The notes: generated by a model from the letters alone, not told the origin. DNA of 64,000 bases from Gaiellasilicea sp963806955 (GCA_963806955.1 CAWDZG010000001.1:496001-560000), one strand, 5' to 3'. Counted from the stretch's first letter, positions 43,427-53,203 are shown. Numbers and translations are program-made.

Positions 43427-44454
43427 GGGAGCGCGGCCAACACGGCGTCCAGCAGCCTGTCTGCCCCGAAACGGACGGGATCGTCCGCCGTGAGGCCGGT
43501 CTCGGCGGCGGCTGACGCGACGGCCGCCCGCGCCTCCTCGTCGTCGAGCCCGCGGGTGTTCAGGGCGATCCCGGCCACCTTCGCCTTGCGCAGCGACAGC
43601 GAGATGCGTTCGTGCAGCTCGACGAGGTCGGGCAGCGACACGAGCGGGTGGCCCGGATAGCCGTCCACCTCGGTCGTGCCGGCCTGGTGGCAGAGCACGA
43701 AGGCGTGCGGGGCCGAGCCGTGCACGAGCCCGAGGGTGACGCCCGAGTACGCCGGGTGCGTGAGCGCGCCCTGACCCTCGACGAAGAGCAGCTCGCCACC
43801 GCGCTCGTGCCCCTCGACGACGAGGCGCTCCGCCGCACCGGCGATGAAGTCGGAGACGACGGCGTCGACGGCGATCCCCCAGCCGGCGATCGCGATCCCG
43901 GTCTGGCCGGTGGGGACGAACTGCGAGGCGAGGCCGCGGGCACGCGCCGCCCGGTCGAGCTCGAGCGAGACGGTCATCTTCCCGATCGCGCAGTCAGAGC
44001 CGACCGTCAGCACCGTGCGCACCGGCAGCTCCAGATTGGCGCCCGTGGGCACGTTCAGGTCTGCGGGCGGCCGCCGGAGATCCCGCAGCTCGGCGCCGTG
44101 CCGGGCAGCGAGGGCGCTCAGCTCCTCGTCGTCGGCGAGGAACTCGTGCAACCCGTTCTCGACGTGGAGCCCGCTGGAGAGCACTTGCCGCAGCAGCTCG
44201 CGCCACGCGGGCGGGAAGCGGCCGCCCTGGGTGGCGACGCCGACGAGCGCGGTCGTGGGGCCGAGGGAGAGGGCGTCCGCGACCGTGCCGACGATCGGGA
44301 TCCCGCCCTGCGTCTCCCCCGCCCGCGTCGAGTCGAGCAGCGCCACCACCGGCCGCTCGCCGTAGGCGAGCACGCCGCGCCCGGTCTTGCCGTAGTGCGG
44401 ATCCCCGGAGAAGCCCTCCGCCAGGATCAGCAGCCGCTCAGGCCGGCTCGACAC
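43423..44454 (-). CDS. dgcN: DUF1611 family protein, DgcN-like N-acetyltransferase
   Basis: 343 residues from the GTG at 44454. LILAEGFSGDPHYGKTGRG at the start, VLTVGSDCAIGKMTVSLEL (a P-loop-like motif) in the middle, and LLFVEGQGALTHPAYSGVTL are typical of DUF1611. Members of this family next to a dipeptide-epimerase-like enolase have been described as DgcN, which acetylates D-glutamate so that DgcA can convert it to the L form. The start lies inside the dgcA 3' end. Function is by family and neighbour, not proven here. Confidence 0.8.
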   Translation of the reverse strand: MSSRPERLLILAEGFSGDPHYGKTGRGVLAYGERPVVALLDSTRAGETQGGIPIVGTVADALSLGPTTALVGVATQGGRFPPAWRELLRQVLSSGLHVENGLHEFLADDEELSALAARHGAELRDLRRPPADLNVPTGANLELPVRTVLTVGSDCAIGKMTVSLELDRAARARGLASQFVPTGQTGIAIAGWGIAVDAVVSDFIAGAAERLVVEGHERGGELLFVEGQGALTHPAYSGVTLGLVHGSAPHAFVLCHQAGTTEVDGYPGHPLVSLPDLVELHERISLSLRKAKVAGIALNTRGLDDEEARAAVASAAAETGLTADDPVRFGADRLLDAVLAALP

Positions 44455-45475
44455 CGAGCCCCGGCCTACCGGAGGGCGTCTGCACGCCGTCGACGAAGAC
44501 GACGCCCGGCCACGGGTCCTCGGCGAGCAGGAGGTTGCCGTCGAGGTCGACGTGGTCGCAGAGCGGCGCGACGGCACAGCCGGCGGCGATCCCGAGCCCC
44601 GACTCGATCATGCAGCCGAGCATGACGCCGAGCCCGAGCGCGCGGGCGGCGTGCGCCATCCGGATCGCCTCGCGGATCCCGCCCGACTTCGCCAGCTTGA
44701 TGTTGATCCCGTGCGCGATCGCCGCGCAGGCGGCGACGTCGTCCAGCCGGTGGCAGTCCTCGTCGACGTAGATCGGGATCGGCGAGCGCTCCTTCAGCGT
44801 GCGTCCGCCATCGTCGCCGGCCCGCAGCGGCTGCTCGCAGTAGAGGACGCCGAGGTCGGCCAGCTGCGGCAGCGCGTCGAGCGCCTCCTCGAGCGACCAC
44901 CACTCGTTCACGTCCACCAGCAGCGGCAGCTCCGTGACGCCGCGGACGGCGCGCACACGCTCGACGTCGAGGCCGTCGCCGCCGCCGAGCTTCAGCTTCA
45001 GGCGCTGGAAGCGGGACGCGGCCCGCTCGGCCCGGCGGGCCATGTCGTCGGGATCGCCGAGCCAGACCGTCCACGAGGTCGGCGGGCCCGTGCGCGGCAG
45101 CCCGAGCAGCTTGTGGACGGGAACGCCGAGCAGCTTGCCCTGCAGGTCGTGCAACGCGCCGTCGAGCGCCTGCCTGGCCGCGTTCTCTCCCGCCGGCAGC
45201 CGCGCCTCGATCTCCTCGAGCGCGAACGGGTCGTCGCCGAGCAGCGGCGCCGCCTCCTCGACGTACGCGAGCGCGGAGGCGGCCGTCTCGTCGTAGCGCT
45301 CGATCGGCGCGCCCTCGCCGAAGCCCGAGACGCCGTCGTGACGGAGCTCGACCTGGACGACGTCGTCCTCGTCGCGCGCCTCGCGGGCGATCACGAAGGT
45401 CTCGGCGAGGCGCAGCGTGACGATCCGGGCGGCGAGCTCCACGCGCGCAACCCTAACGGTGGCCCTTGCACACAC
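44438..45475 (-). CDS. dgcA: Enolase-superfamily epimerase (DgcA/dipeptide epimerase type)
   Basis: About 345 residues. The barrel has RLKLKLGGGDGLD (KxK acid/base lysine), the metal ligands in LLVDVNEWW, EQPL and VDEDCH, and the second lysine in NIKLAKSGG. This fits the L-Ala-D/L-Glu epimerase subgroup. Overlaps dgcN. Starts at GTG 45475, or at GTG 45442 if the first eleven residues are not translated. Probably acts on N-acetyl-glutamate or cell-wall dipeptides. Confidence 0.85.
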   Translation of the reverse strand: MCARATVRVARVELAARIVTLRLAETFVIAREARDEDDVVQVELRHDGVSGFGEGAPIERYDETAASALAYVEEAAPLLGDDPFALEEIEARLPAGENAARQALDGALHDLQGKLLGVPVHKLLGLPRTGPPTSWTVWLGDPDDMARRAERAASRFQRLKLKLGGGDGLDVERVRAVRGVTELPLLVDVNEWWSLEEALDALPQLADLGVLYCEQPLRAGDDGGRTLKERSPIPIYVDEDCHRLDDVAACAAIAHGINIKLAKSGGIREAIRMAHAARALGLGVMLGCMIESGLGIAAGCAVAPLCDHVDLDGNLLLAEDPWPGVVFVDGVQTPSGRPGLGVEPA

Positions 45476-45528
45476 GTTTGCCAGGGCTTACCCTCCGCCG
45501 GCTGGCTCCACGACTGCAAGGGGGAGAG

Positions 45529-46470
45529 ATGAAACGACTGACCCTGCTCGGGACGGCCGTGCTCGCCGCGCTCGCGCTGTCCGCCGCACCCGCCGCGGCC
45601 GCTCCGGCCGCGGCATCCGCACCGAGCCTCTGCACCGGCTGGGAGGCCGCCGGCGCAGGCGTCTTCGACAGCCTCGGCTCGCTCGCATCGCCGGGACGCG
45701 CCCGCGCGGGCGACGTGACGAAGGAGCCGAGCCTCAACGCGACCTACGAAGCCATGCCCGACAGCGCCAAGGGCAAGGGCGGCACGAAGTTCAGGGCGAC
45801 GGTGCCCGTCTGGATGCACGTGATCAGCGACGGCGCCACCGGCAACGTGAGCCAGAAGGTGATCGACGACCAGCTGGCCGTGCTCAACCTCGCATACGCG
45901 GGCTTCTACGGCGGCGCCAAGTCGGGCTTCAAGTTCACGCTCGCCGGCGTCGACCGCACCGACAATGCGGACTGGTACAACGCCCGCGCCGGCGGCAACG
46001 CCGAGCGCGACATGAAGCGCACGCTTCACCAGGGCGGGTTCGAGACGCTGAACGTCTACACGAACCTCGCCGGTGGCTACCTCGGCTATGCGTACCTGCC
46101 CGGCCTGCCCGACTCGCATCTCTGGCAGGACGGGATCGTGCTGCACTGGGAGTCGATGCCGGGCGCCTCGACGCGCTTCGCGGGCCGCTACGACCTCGGC
46201 CAGACGCTGACGCACGAGGCCGGCCACTGGTTCAACCTCGAGCACACGTTCTACGGCGGCTGCAACGCGAAGGGCGACTACGTCGACGACACGCCGGCGA
46301 TGCTCGTGCCGTCCCGCGGCTGCCCCGAGGGCAAGGACACGTGCACGAAGGAGCCGGGCCTCGACCCGATCCACAACTACATGGACTACTCGGACGACCT
46401 CTGCTACTCCGAGTTCACGGCCGGGCAGGTCTCCCGGATGCAGGACGCCTGGCTCTACCACCGAGCCTAA
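45529..46470 (+). CDS. Secreted M43 (pappalysin-like) metalloprotease
   Basis: 313 residues. Signal peptide to about residue 25 (AAPAAAA). The extended zinc motif HEAGHWFNLEH is at 229-239 and the Met-turn NYMDYS at 283-288, both perfect for the cytophagalysin/pappalysin family. Four cysteines in the C-terminal region may form disulfides. It should digest proteins outside the cell. A ribosome-binding site GGGGAGAG precedes the ATG, and a strong terminator follows. Confidence 0.93.
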   Translation: MKRLTLLGTAVLAALALSAAPAAAAPAAASAPSLCTGWEAAGAGVFDSLGSLASPGRARAGDVTKEPSLNATYEAMPDSAKGKGGTKFRATVPVWMHVISDGATGNVSQKVIDDQLAVLNLAYAGFYGGAKSGFKFTLAGVDRTDNADWYNARAGGNAERDMKRTLHQGGFETLNVYTNLAGGYLGYAYLPGLPDSHLWQDGIVLHWESMPGASTRFAGRYDLGQTLTHEAGHWFNLEHTFYGGCNAKGDYVDDTPAMLVPSRGCPEGKDTCTKEPGLDPIHNYMDYSDDLCYSEFTAGQVSRMQDAWLYHRA

Positions 46471-46471
46471 G

Positions 46472-46514
46472 GAGTGTCGCGGCGGGGGCGGCTGCAGCCG
46501 CCCCCGCTACACTC
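46472..46514 (+). terminator. Terminator of the M43 protease gene
   Basis: Perfect arms GCGGGGGCGGC (46482-46492) and GCCGCCCCCGC (46497-46507) with a TGCA loop, extended by GAGTGT/ACACTC outside. Lies just after the stop and 10 bases before the tRNA gene. Confidence 0.75.
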
Positions 46515-46524
46515 TCGTCCTCCG

Positions 46525-46597
46525 GCGCCCGTAGCTCAGGGGATAGAGCGTTCGCCTCCGGAGCGAAAGGTCGCACGTTCGAATCGTGCCGGGCGCA
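46525..46597 (+). tRNA. tRNA-Arg (anticodon CCG)
   Basis: 73 bases. Acceptor arms GCGCCCG/CGGGCGC pair fully with discriminator A; D-loop TAGCTCAGGGGATAGAGC; anticodon stem TTCGC/GCGAA around CTCCGGA; T-arm with GTTCGAATC. The anticodon CCG reads CGG, a frequent Arg codon at this GC content. CCA is not encoded. It ends 1 base from the stop of the opposite-strand aminotransferase. Confidence 0.95.
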
Positions 46598-47618
46598 TCA
46601 CGGATGGAGGGCCGCGAGCAGCCGCTCGACGTCTTCGGCCTCGTTGTAGGGCGCGATCGAGACCCGCAGCAGGCTCCGCCCCTCCCACGCCCGCACGACC
46701 ACCTCGATCCGGTGCTCGTCGAAGAGGCGCCGCTGCAGCGCCGCCGGGTCGCCCGTCTCGACCTCCGTCGCCCACATCTGCGGCGCGGGCGTCGGCCCCA
46801 CCGGCGGCAGGCGGTCGTGGAAGGAGGCCGCCAGGCGCCGGCACCGTTCGAGGTCGAGCTGCGCGGTGGGCGTCGATCGCCGCGGGCACGGCGAGCGCGG
46901 CCGCCGGGTCGCGCGTCCCCTGCCAGCCATGGCGGCGGGTGAAGCCCTCGTCGTAGCCCCAGGAGACGACGAGCGGGTCGATCCACTCCTGATGCTCCGG
47001 CCTGGCCCAGAGGAACGCCGCTCCCTTCGGGGCCGAGAGCCACTTGTGGCAGTTCCCCGCGTAGATGTCCGCGCCGAGCCGTTCGAGGTCGAGCGGCAGC
47101 TGCCCCGGCACGTGCGCGCCGTCGACGATCGCGAGGACGCCCGCGGCCCGCGCGGCCGCGCAGATCTCCTCGACCGGGAGCACGAGCGCGGTCGGCGAGG
47201 TGATGTGGCTGATCGAGACGGCGCGGGTGCGCGGGCCGATCGCGCCGGCGACCTCCTCGGGCTCGGCGTGGACGAGCGTCGCGCCCGCGAACTCCCAGGT
47301 CCGGGTGACCGCGCCGTACTCGTGCCGCGTCGTCACCACCTCGTCGCCGGGCTCGAGCCGGAGCGAGCGGATGACGGCGTTCAAACCGGCGGTGGCGTTC
47401 GGGACGAAGACGAGGTCGTCGGGTCGCGCGCCGACGAAGGCGGCCAAGGAGGCGCGCGACCCGGCCATCAGCTCGTCGAAGCGGCGGGCGAGGAACAAGG
47501 ACGGGTTCCGCTCGAGCTCGCGTTGCAGCTCCTGATAGCGGGCGAACACGGGTGCCGGGCAGGCGCCGTAGCTGCCGTGATTGAGGTAGGTCACCTCGGG
47601 GTCGAGCAGGAAATCCAC
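46598..47618 (-). CDS. Class V aminotransferase, isopenicillin-N-epimerase-like (one frameshift)
   Basis: YLNHGSYGACP at the start, NATAGLNAVIRSL, VDGAHVPGQLPLDL and the PLP lysine in NCHKWLSAPKG mark this PLP family (epimerase or EgtE-like lyase). One extra base in the GGG at 46868-46870 breaks the frame after VPAAIDA; removing it continues TAQLDLERCRRLA to the stop, giving 339 residues. Reaction unknown; homologues include C-S lyases and epimerases. It abuts the tRNA-Arg gene tail to tail. Confidence 0.85.
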
Positions 47619-47635
47619 CCGGCTACTGTCTCACG

Positions 47636-48925
47636 GTGCGCGGCTTCCTCTCCAGCCTGAACCCGCGCCTGCCGCGCTCGGTGCAGCTGCTCCAGGTCGG
47701 CGGGCTGATGAATGCCTTCGGGAACGGGCTCGTCGTCCCGTTCCTGCTCATCTACCTCCACAACGAGCGCGGGATCGGCCTCGGTGTCGCCGGGCTCGTG
47801 CTGGCGACGAACGCGGGCGTCAGCCTCCTGGCCGGGCCGGTCGGCGGCGTGCTCGCCGACCGTGTCGGCGGCAAGACGACGCTGACGGCGGCGCTCGGCT
47901 TCTTCACGGCCGGCTTCCTGGCGTACGCCTTCGTCGGCAGCGCCTGGCAGGGATTCCTCGCGAGCGCGATCGTCGGGATCGGCAACGGCCTCTTCTGGCC
48001 GGCCCAGTCGACGCTCCTCGCCGGCCTGACGACGAGGCAGCAGCGCTCGGCGACCTTCGCGATGCAGCGCGTCGTGATGAACCTCGGGATCGGGCTCGGC
48101 GGCGTCGCCGGCGGCTTCATCGCCTCCGAGAGCTTCCGCGCGCTCTTCGTCCTCGACGCGCTCACGTTCGTCGCCTACGCGGCGGTGCTGACCGTCTTCG
48201 TCCCCGAGCCGGCGCACCGCGAGGCGCGGGCGGAGCGCACCGGGAGCTACCGCACCGTCTTCAAGCACCGGGTCTTCATGGCGCTGATGGTGGTGAACGC
48301 CCTCTACGTCGGTGCCGGGATCGCGCAGCTCGAGATCCTGCCCGCGTTCGCGAAGAACGAGGCCGGCGTCACCGAGCGCGGGATCGGCTGGCTCTTCTTC
48401 GTCAACACGATCGTGATCGTGCTCCTCCAGCTCCCGATCACGCGCCTGACCGCCGGCAGGCGCCGGGTGCCGCTGTTCGTCCTGATCGGCGGCGTCTCCG
48501 CGGCCGCCTGGCTGCTGGTTCCCGTCAGCGGGCTCTGGCTGACCGGTGCAGCCGCATTCACTCTGCTGGCGGTCGCCGTCTCGATCTTCGCGCTCGGAGA
48601 GTGCCTGCAGGGCGCGGTCCTGCCGACGCTCGTCGTCGATCTCGCCGACCCCCGCTTGCTCGGCCGCTACATGGCGGTCTCGGCCCTCTCCTGGCAGGTC
48701 GGCTTCACCGTCGGTCCTGCGACCGGCGGTGTTCTGCTCGCTGCCACCCCGACCGGCCTCTGGCTCGTGATGGGCTTCGTGCTGCTCGGAAGCGGCGTCG
48801 CGGCACTCGCACTGGAGCGCGGCCTTCCCGACGACCTCCGCCGCACGCCGGAAGCGGCCACCCCGCACGCCGTGCCGCCTCCCGTCGCGGCCGCGGAGCA
48901 GGAGCCCGCCCGGGTCGCGGGGTAG
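47636..48925 (+). CDS. MFS transporter
   Basis: 429 residues with 12 predicted helices and the MFS motif GVLADRVGGKTT between helices 2 and 3. The C-terminal tail is hydrophilic. Resembles MdtH-type drug exporters. Starts at GTG 47636, divergent from the aminotransferase with 17 bases between. Substrate unknown. Confidence 0.88.
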   Translation: MRGFLSSLNPRLPRSVQLLQVGGLMNAFGNGLVVPFLLIYLHNERGIGLGVAGLVLATNAGVSLLAGPVGGVLADRVGGKTTLTAALGFFTAGFLAYAFVGSAWQGFLASAIVGIGNGLFWPAQSTLLAGLTTRQQRSATFAMQRVVMNLGIGLGGVAGGFIASESFRALFVLDALTFVAYAAVLTVFVPEPAHREARAERTGSYRTVFKHRVFMALMVVNALYVGAGIAQLEILPAFAKNEAGVTERGIGWLFFVNTIVIVLLQLPITRLTAGRRRVPLFVLIGGVSAAAWLLVPVSGLWLTGAAAFTLLAVAVSIFALGECLQGAVLPTLVVDLADPRLLGRYMAVSALSWQVGFTVGPATGGVLLAATPTGLWLVMGFVLLGSGVAALALERGLPDDLRRTPEAATPHAVPPPVAAAEQEPARVAG

Positions 48926-48967
48926 ACTCCGGCCCGATGCCGGCCGCCGAGGACCCCCTCAGTACCC

Positions 48968-49945
48968 ATGCCCAGCCTGCCCCGCATCCGGCGGACCCGG
49001 CCGACTTCGGAACCCGTCGCCCGCGCTGAGCGCGTCCCGCTCGAGGTCGCTTCGGGCGGTCTCACCTGGTTCCACCTCGACCGTCCCGACTCGACCGCCG
49101 CGACGGCGCTCGCCGAGCGCTTCGGCTGGCATGCGCTCGACGTCGAGGACGTGCTCTCGAAGCGGCAGCGGCCGAAGATCGACGAGTACCCGGACTATCT
49201 CTTCGCCGTCCTCCACTTCCCGGTCTACGACAAGTCGATCCAGCGTCTGAACGCAGCCGAGCTCGATCTCTTCCTCGGGCCGGACTACCTCGTCACGCTC
49301 CCGAACGTCGAGCTGCTCCCCGTCACGAGGCTGTTCCACCGCGCCGAGGCGGACGAGGCGCTCCGCGAGGAGCTCTTCGCCAAGGGCTCCGGGCGACTGC
49401 TCTACGAGGTTCTGGACGACCTCTTCGACTACTGCTTTCCGATCCTCGACAAGATCGGGCACAAGCTCGACTCGGTCGAGGACGACATGTTCGAGCGCCG
49501 GGCCGAGGACGTCGTCCGCGACCTCTCGAACGTGAAGCAGGAGATCATCAGCTACCGGAAGATCATCAAGCCGGAGCGGACGACGCTGCGCCTGCTCGAG
49601 CGGCGCGTCGAGCGCTTCCTGCCCGAGGAGCTCGACCTCTACTTCGACGACATCGTCGACGGCGCCGAGCGCATCTGGGACCTGCTCGACAACTACAAGG
49701 AGGTCGTCGAGGGGCTCGAGTCGACGAACGAGTCGGTGATCTCGCACCGGCAGAACGATGTCCTCCGCATCCTCACCGTCTTCAGCGCGATCCTGCTGCC
49801 GCTGACCCTGCTCGCGAGCGTCTTCGGCATGAACGTCGCCTTCCCGGGCGAAGGCACCGCGCACGGGTTCTGGATCATCGTCGCCGTGATGGTCGCGGCC
49901 GGCGCCGGCATGCTCGGCTTCTTCCGCTGGAAGCGCTGGCTGTAA
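48968..49945 (+). CDS. corA: CorA family magnesium/cobalt transporter
   Basis: 325 residues. A large cytoplasmic domain is followed by two C-terminal helices with the FGMNV motif (GMN at 287-289) before the second helix, and a basic tail RWKRWL. It forms pentameric Mg2+ channels. A short gap of 42 bases separates it from the MFS gene. Confidence 0.94.
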   Translation: MPSLPRIRRTRPTSEPVARAERVPLEVASGGLTWFHLDRPDSTAATALAERFGWHALDVEDVLSKRQRPKIDEYPDYLFAVLHFPVYDKSIQRLNAAELDLFLGPDYLVTLPNVELLPVTRLFHRAEADEALREELFAKGSGRLLYEVLDDLFDYCFPILDKIGHKLDSVEDDMFERRAEDVVRDLSNVKQEIISYRKIIKPERTTLRLLERRVERFLPEELDLYFDDIVDGAERIWDLLDNYKEVVEGLESTNESVISHRQNDVLRILTVFSAILLPLTLLASVFGMNVAFPGEGTAHGFWIIVAVMVAAGAGMLGFFRWKRWL

Positions 49946-49951
49946 GCGGGC

Positions 49952-50749
49952 CTAGACGCCGAGCGGGTGGCCGACCGTGAGCCGCGGCTCTCGCAGCACC
50001 CGCCGCGCGTACAGGCGCTCGTCCGCGGCGCGGTAGAGCGTCAGGGCGTTCTCGCCTTCGCGGGGGTACGCCGACCAGCCGAAGGTGACGAGGGCACCGT
50101 TCTCGCAGAGGTAGCGCTCGAGCCACGAGGCGAGCTGGCCCGCCTGCTCGACCGACTCGCACGACGTCAGCACCGCGAACTCCTCGCCGCCGACGCGGGC
50201 GACATCGGCGTCGGCGCCGAGCGTGCCCGCGAGCGCGTCCGCCACCCGTCGCAGTGCTTCGTCACGGTCGTCGTCGAAGCGCATCGTGTCGAGATCGCCG
50301 ACGAGCAGGGCGAACGGCTGACCGGCCGCGAGCCGGCGGTCGATCGCGAGCTCGAACGCCCGCGTGTTCGGCAGTCCGGTGACCATGTCTCGCTGCGCCA
50401 GGACCTGCAGCTCCGCGTTCGCCTCCCGGTAGTGCGTGGCGAACCAACCGAGCAACGTGCCGATCGCGACATAGTTGACGAACCGGATCGGGGTCGAGAT
50501 CGTGAAGATCTCGCTCGACGGGACGGCGTGGTTGAGGAGGACGCCCGCGGCGTAGAGCCCCGTCGCAAGCCCACCGCCCGCCGCACCGAGGACCGGCCCG
50601 AAACCGAGCGCGACGAGGGCGATGGCGAGGTAATAGAAGTGGCCGATCCCGAGCCCCGGCCGCTCGAGCAGCAAGAACGCCGCGAACACGACCGCGTAGA
50701 TGCACGCGGCCGTCGCCGCGAAGAGCTTGGATCCGTGCGCCGCCTGCAC
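49952..50749 (-). CDS. Membrane diguanylate cyclase
   Basis: About 265 residues. Four or five N-terminal helices (a MASE-like sensor) then a GGDEF domain with DMVTGLPNTRAFE, GDLDTMRFDDD and the active motif VGGEEF. It makes c-di-GMP. The start is uncertain: GTG 50749 gives VQAAHGSKLF before the first helix; GTG 50821 adds 24 residues but would nearly touch the divergent ATPase gene. A long open antisense frame continues to 52822 and is not coding. Confidence 0.85.
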   Translation of the reverse strand: MQAAHGSKLFAATAACIYAVVFAAFLLLERPGLGIGHFYYLAIALVALGFGPVLGAAGGGLATGLYAAGVLLNHAVPSSEIFTISTPIRFVNYVAIGTLLGWFATHYREANAELQVLAQRDMVTGLPNTRAFELAIDRRLAAGQPFALLVGDLDTMRFDDDRDEALRRVADALAGTLGADADVARVGGEEFAVLTSCESVEQAGQLASWLERYLCENGALVTFGWSAYPREGENALTLYRAADERLYARRVLREPRLTVGHPLGV

Positions 50750-50824
50750 AAGCGCACTGTCGTCCGCGGCGTGCCGCGACGCCTCACCCGAACGAGTGAG
50801 CGTCCCCGGCGCTAGCCTCACGTC

Positions 50825-53203
50825 GTGGCCGACGGCTTCCACCTCGGCAAGCTCCGCGACGGCGGCGAGCTCGTGCTCGACCCGGACGACCTCACCACGC
50901 ACGCCGTGATCGTGGGGATGACCGGCTCCGGCAAGACGGGTCTCGGCGTCGTCCTGCTCGAAGAGGCGCTCTCCCGCGGCATCCCCGCGCTCGTGCTCGA
51001 CCCCAAGGGCGACATGGGCAACCTCGCGCTCACGTTCCCCGACCTCTCGCCCGCGAGCTTCCGCCCCTGGATCGACGAGAACGCCGCCCGCGACGCGGGT
51101 CAGACCCCGGACGAGTACGCAGAGAAGACGGCCGACCTCTGGCGGCGGGGGCTCGCAGACCACGGGATCGGCCCGGAGCGGATCGAGGCGCTCCGCGCCG
51201 CAGCGGAGATCACTCTCTACACGCCCGGGTCCGAAGCCGGCGTGCCGCTGAACGTCGTCGGCTCGCTGCGGGCGCCCGAGCTCTCCTGGGACGACGACGA
51301 GGAGACGATCCGCGACGAGATCGAAGGCACCGTCTCGAGCCTGCTCGGGCTCGTCGGGATCGACGCCGACCCGCTCGGCAGCCGCGAGCACGTCCTGCTC
51401 TCGAACCTGCTCGAGCACAACTGGCGCGCAGGCACCGACCTCGACCTCGGCTCGCTGATCGCCCAGATCCAGCAGCCGCCGTTCCGAAAGCTCGGCGTCT
51501 TCGAGGTCGACGCGTTTCTCGCCCCGAAGGATCGCGGCGAGCTCGCGGTCCGCCTGAACGCCCTCGTCGCCTCGCCCTCGTTCGCCGCCTGGGGCAAGGG
51601 GCCGGCCCTGGAGCCGGGAGCGCTGCTGCGCACCGAGGACGGCCGGCCGCGCGCCGCGATCGTCTACCTCTCCCATCTCTCCGAGCGCGAGCGCCAGCTC
51701 GTCGTCACCCTGCTGCTCTCGCGGCTCGCCACCTGGATGCACACCCAGTCGGGCACGAGCGGGCTGCGCGCGCTCGTCTACCTCGACGAGGTCTACGGCT
51801 TCGCGCCGCCGACGGCGACACCGCCCTCCAAGAAGGCGATCCTGACGCTGATGAAGCAGGGCAGGGCGTTCGGGATCGGGATGGTGGTCGCGACCCAGAA
51901 CCCCGTCGACCTCGACTACAAGGCGATGGCGAACGCCGGCAGCTGGTTCGTCGGCCGGCTGCAGACCGAGCGCGACAAGGCACGCGTGCTCGAGGGGCTG
52001 CGCTCCGCGGCCGGCGGCGTCGACGTCTCCAAGCTCGACAAGGAGATCGGCGGGCTCGAGCAGCGGCAGTTCCTGCTCCAGAGCGCCCACCGCGGCGAGC
52101 CCGAGCTCTTCTCGACCCGCTGGGCGATGTCGTTCCTGCGTGGGCCGCTGACGAAGGAGCAGATCGCGCAGCTGACACCGGACGAGCAGCGGCCCAGCGA
52201 ACCGGCCGCGGCGCCCGAGACGGTCGCGCCCACGGCGGCTCCCGCGGCGCTCGCCGACGACGAGAGCGCGGTCGCGCCGGCGGTCGCCGAGGGCGTCCTG
52301 GTGCGCTGGCTCGACCCGGCCGCCCCGTGGGCAGCGGAGGTCGGCGCCGACGCCGCCGGGCGGCGGCTGCAGGCCTATCTCGCCGCGCGCGTCAGCCTCC
52401 GCTTCGACGACACGAAGGCGAAGCTCGACACGACGCAGGAGTGGGAGGCGCTCTACGGGCCGCTCGACGGCGGGCTCGATCTCGATGCCGAGACCGTCGT
52501 CGACTACGACGACCGCGACCTGCGCGCGGAGCCGGTCGAGGACGCCGTCTACGTGCTGCCCGACGTCCCGCTCGACAAGGCTGCGTTCTTCCGCGACGCC
52601 GCCAAGTCGATCCAGCGGAAGCTCGCGGACACCGAGACGCTCGAGCTGCTCCGGAACGAGGAGCTCGGCCTCTACTCGCGTCCCGGCGAGACCCCCGAGC
52701 AGTTCGCCGCTCGGGCCGAGGAGGCCGCAAAGACCGGCGCCGACGCGGCGACGGCGAAGATCCGGGACCGGCTGGAACGGAAGCGTGACCGGCTCGAGCG
52801 CGCGCTGGAGACGGCGCGGCAACGCGCCGAGGCCGCCGAGGTCGAGCAGGGCTCACGCCGCAGCACCGAGCTGCTCTCCGGCCTCGGCAGCGTCGTCGGT
52901 GTCCTGCTCGGCGGCAAGGCGGACACGCGCACGATCGCGCGCGCCGGAAGGGCGCTCGGCGGGGCGGCGAGCCGCCGGGGCATGTCGACGCGCGCCGGCG
53001 AGCGGAAGCGGAGCGCCGAGGAGAAAGCCGCCACAGCCGAGGAGGATCTCGCCGAGCTCGAGCAGGAGATCCTCGACGAGGTCGCCGAGATCGACGAAAC
53101 GTGGGCCGCGAAGGCCGAGGCCGTCGAGCCGGTGCCGATCAGGCTCGAGGCGAATGACGTGCGCATCGTCGAGACCGCGCTCGTCTGGGTGCCGACCTCC
53201 TGA
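50825..53203 (+). CDS. HerA-like (DUF853) ATPase
   Basis: 792 residues. Walker A GMTGSGKTGLG at 31-41, Walker B ALVYLDEVYGF, then ATQNPVDLDYKAMANAG, typical of HerA/DUF853 DNA-pumping ATPases. A long C-terminal part includes a charged coiled coil (about 630-780). Role unknown; related proteins act in DNA repair or defence with a nuclease partner. The stop overlaps the next gene as CTGA. Confidence 0.87.
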   Translation: MADGFHLGKLRDGGELVLDPDDLTTHAVIVGMTGSGKTGLGVVLLEEALSRGIPALVLDPKGDMGNLALTFPDLSPASFRPWIDENAARDAGQTPDEYAEKTADLWRRGLADHGIGPERIEALRAAAEITLYTPGSEAGVPLNVVGSLRAPELSWDDDEETIRDEIEGTVSSLLGLVGIDADPLGSREHVLLSNLLEHNWRAGTDLDLGSLIAQIQQPPFRKLGVFEVDAFLAPKDRGELAVRLNALVASPSFAAWGKGPALEPGALLRTEDGRPRAAIVYLSHLSERERQLVVTLLLSRLATWMHTQSGTSGLRALVYLDEVYGFAPPTATPPSKKAILTLMKQGRAFGIGMVVATQNPVDLDYKAMANAGSWFVGRLQTERDKARVLEGLRSAAGGVDVSKLDKEIGGLEQRQFLLQSAHRGEPELFSTRWAMSFLRGPLTKEQIAQLTPDEQRPSEPAAAPETVAPTAAPAALADDESAVAPAVAEGVLVRWLDPAAPWAAEVGADAAGRRLQAYLAARVSLRFDDTKAKLDTTQEWEALYGPLDGGLDLDAETVVDYDDRDLRAEPVEDAVYVLPDVPLDKAAFFRDAAKSIQRKLADTETLELLRNEELGLYSRPGETPEQFAARAEEAAKTGADAATAKIRDRLERKRDRLERALETARQRAEAAEVEQGSRRSTELLSGLGSVVGVLLGGKADTRTIARAGRALGGAASRRGMSTRAGERKRSAEEKAATAEEDLAELEQEILDEVAEIDETWAAKAEAVEPVPIRLEANDVRIVETALVWVPTS

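Noticed and set aside
49952..52822. 956-codon minus-strand frame
   Set aside because: Only the last part (to about 50749) is the diguanylate cyclase; the rest is antisense to the HerA-like ATPase.
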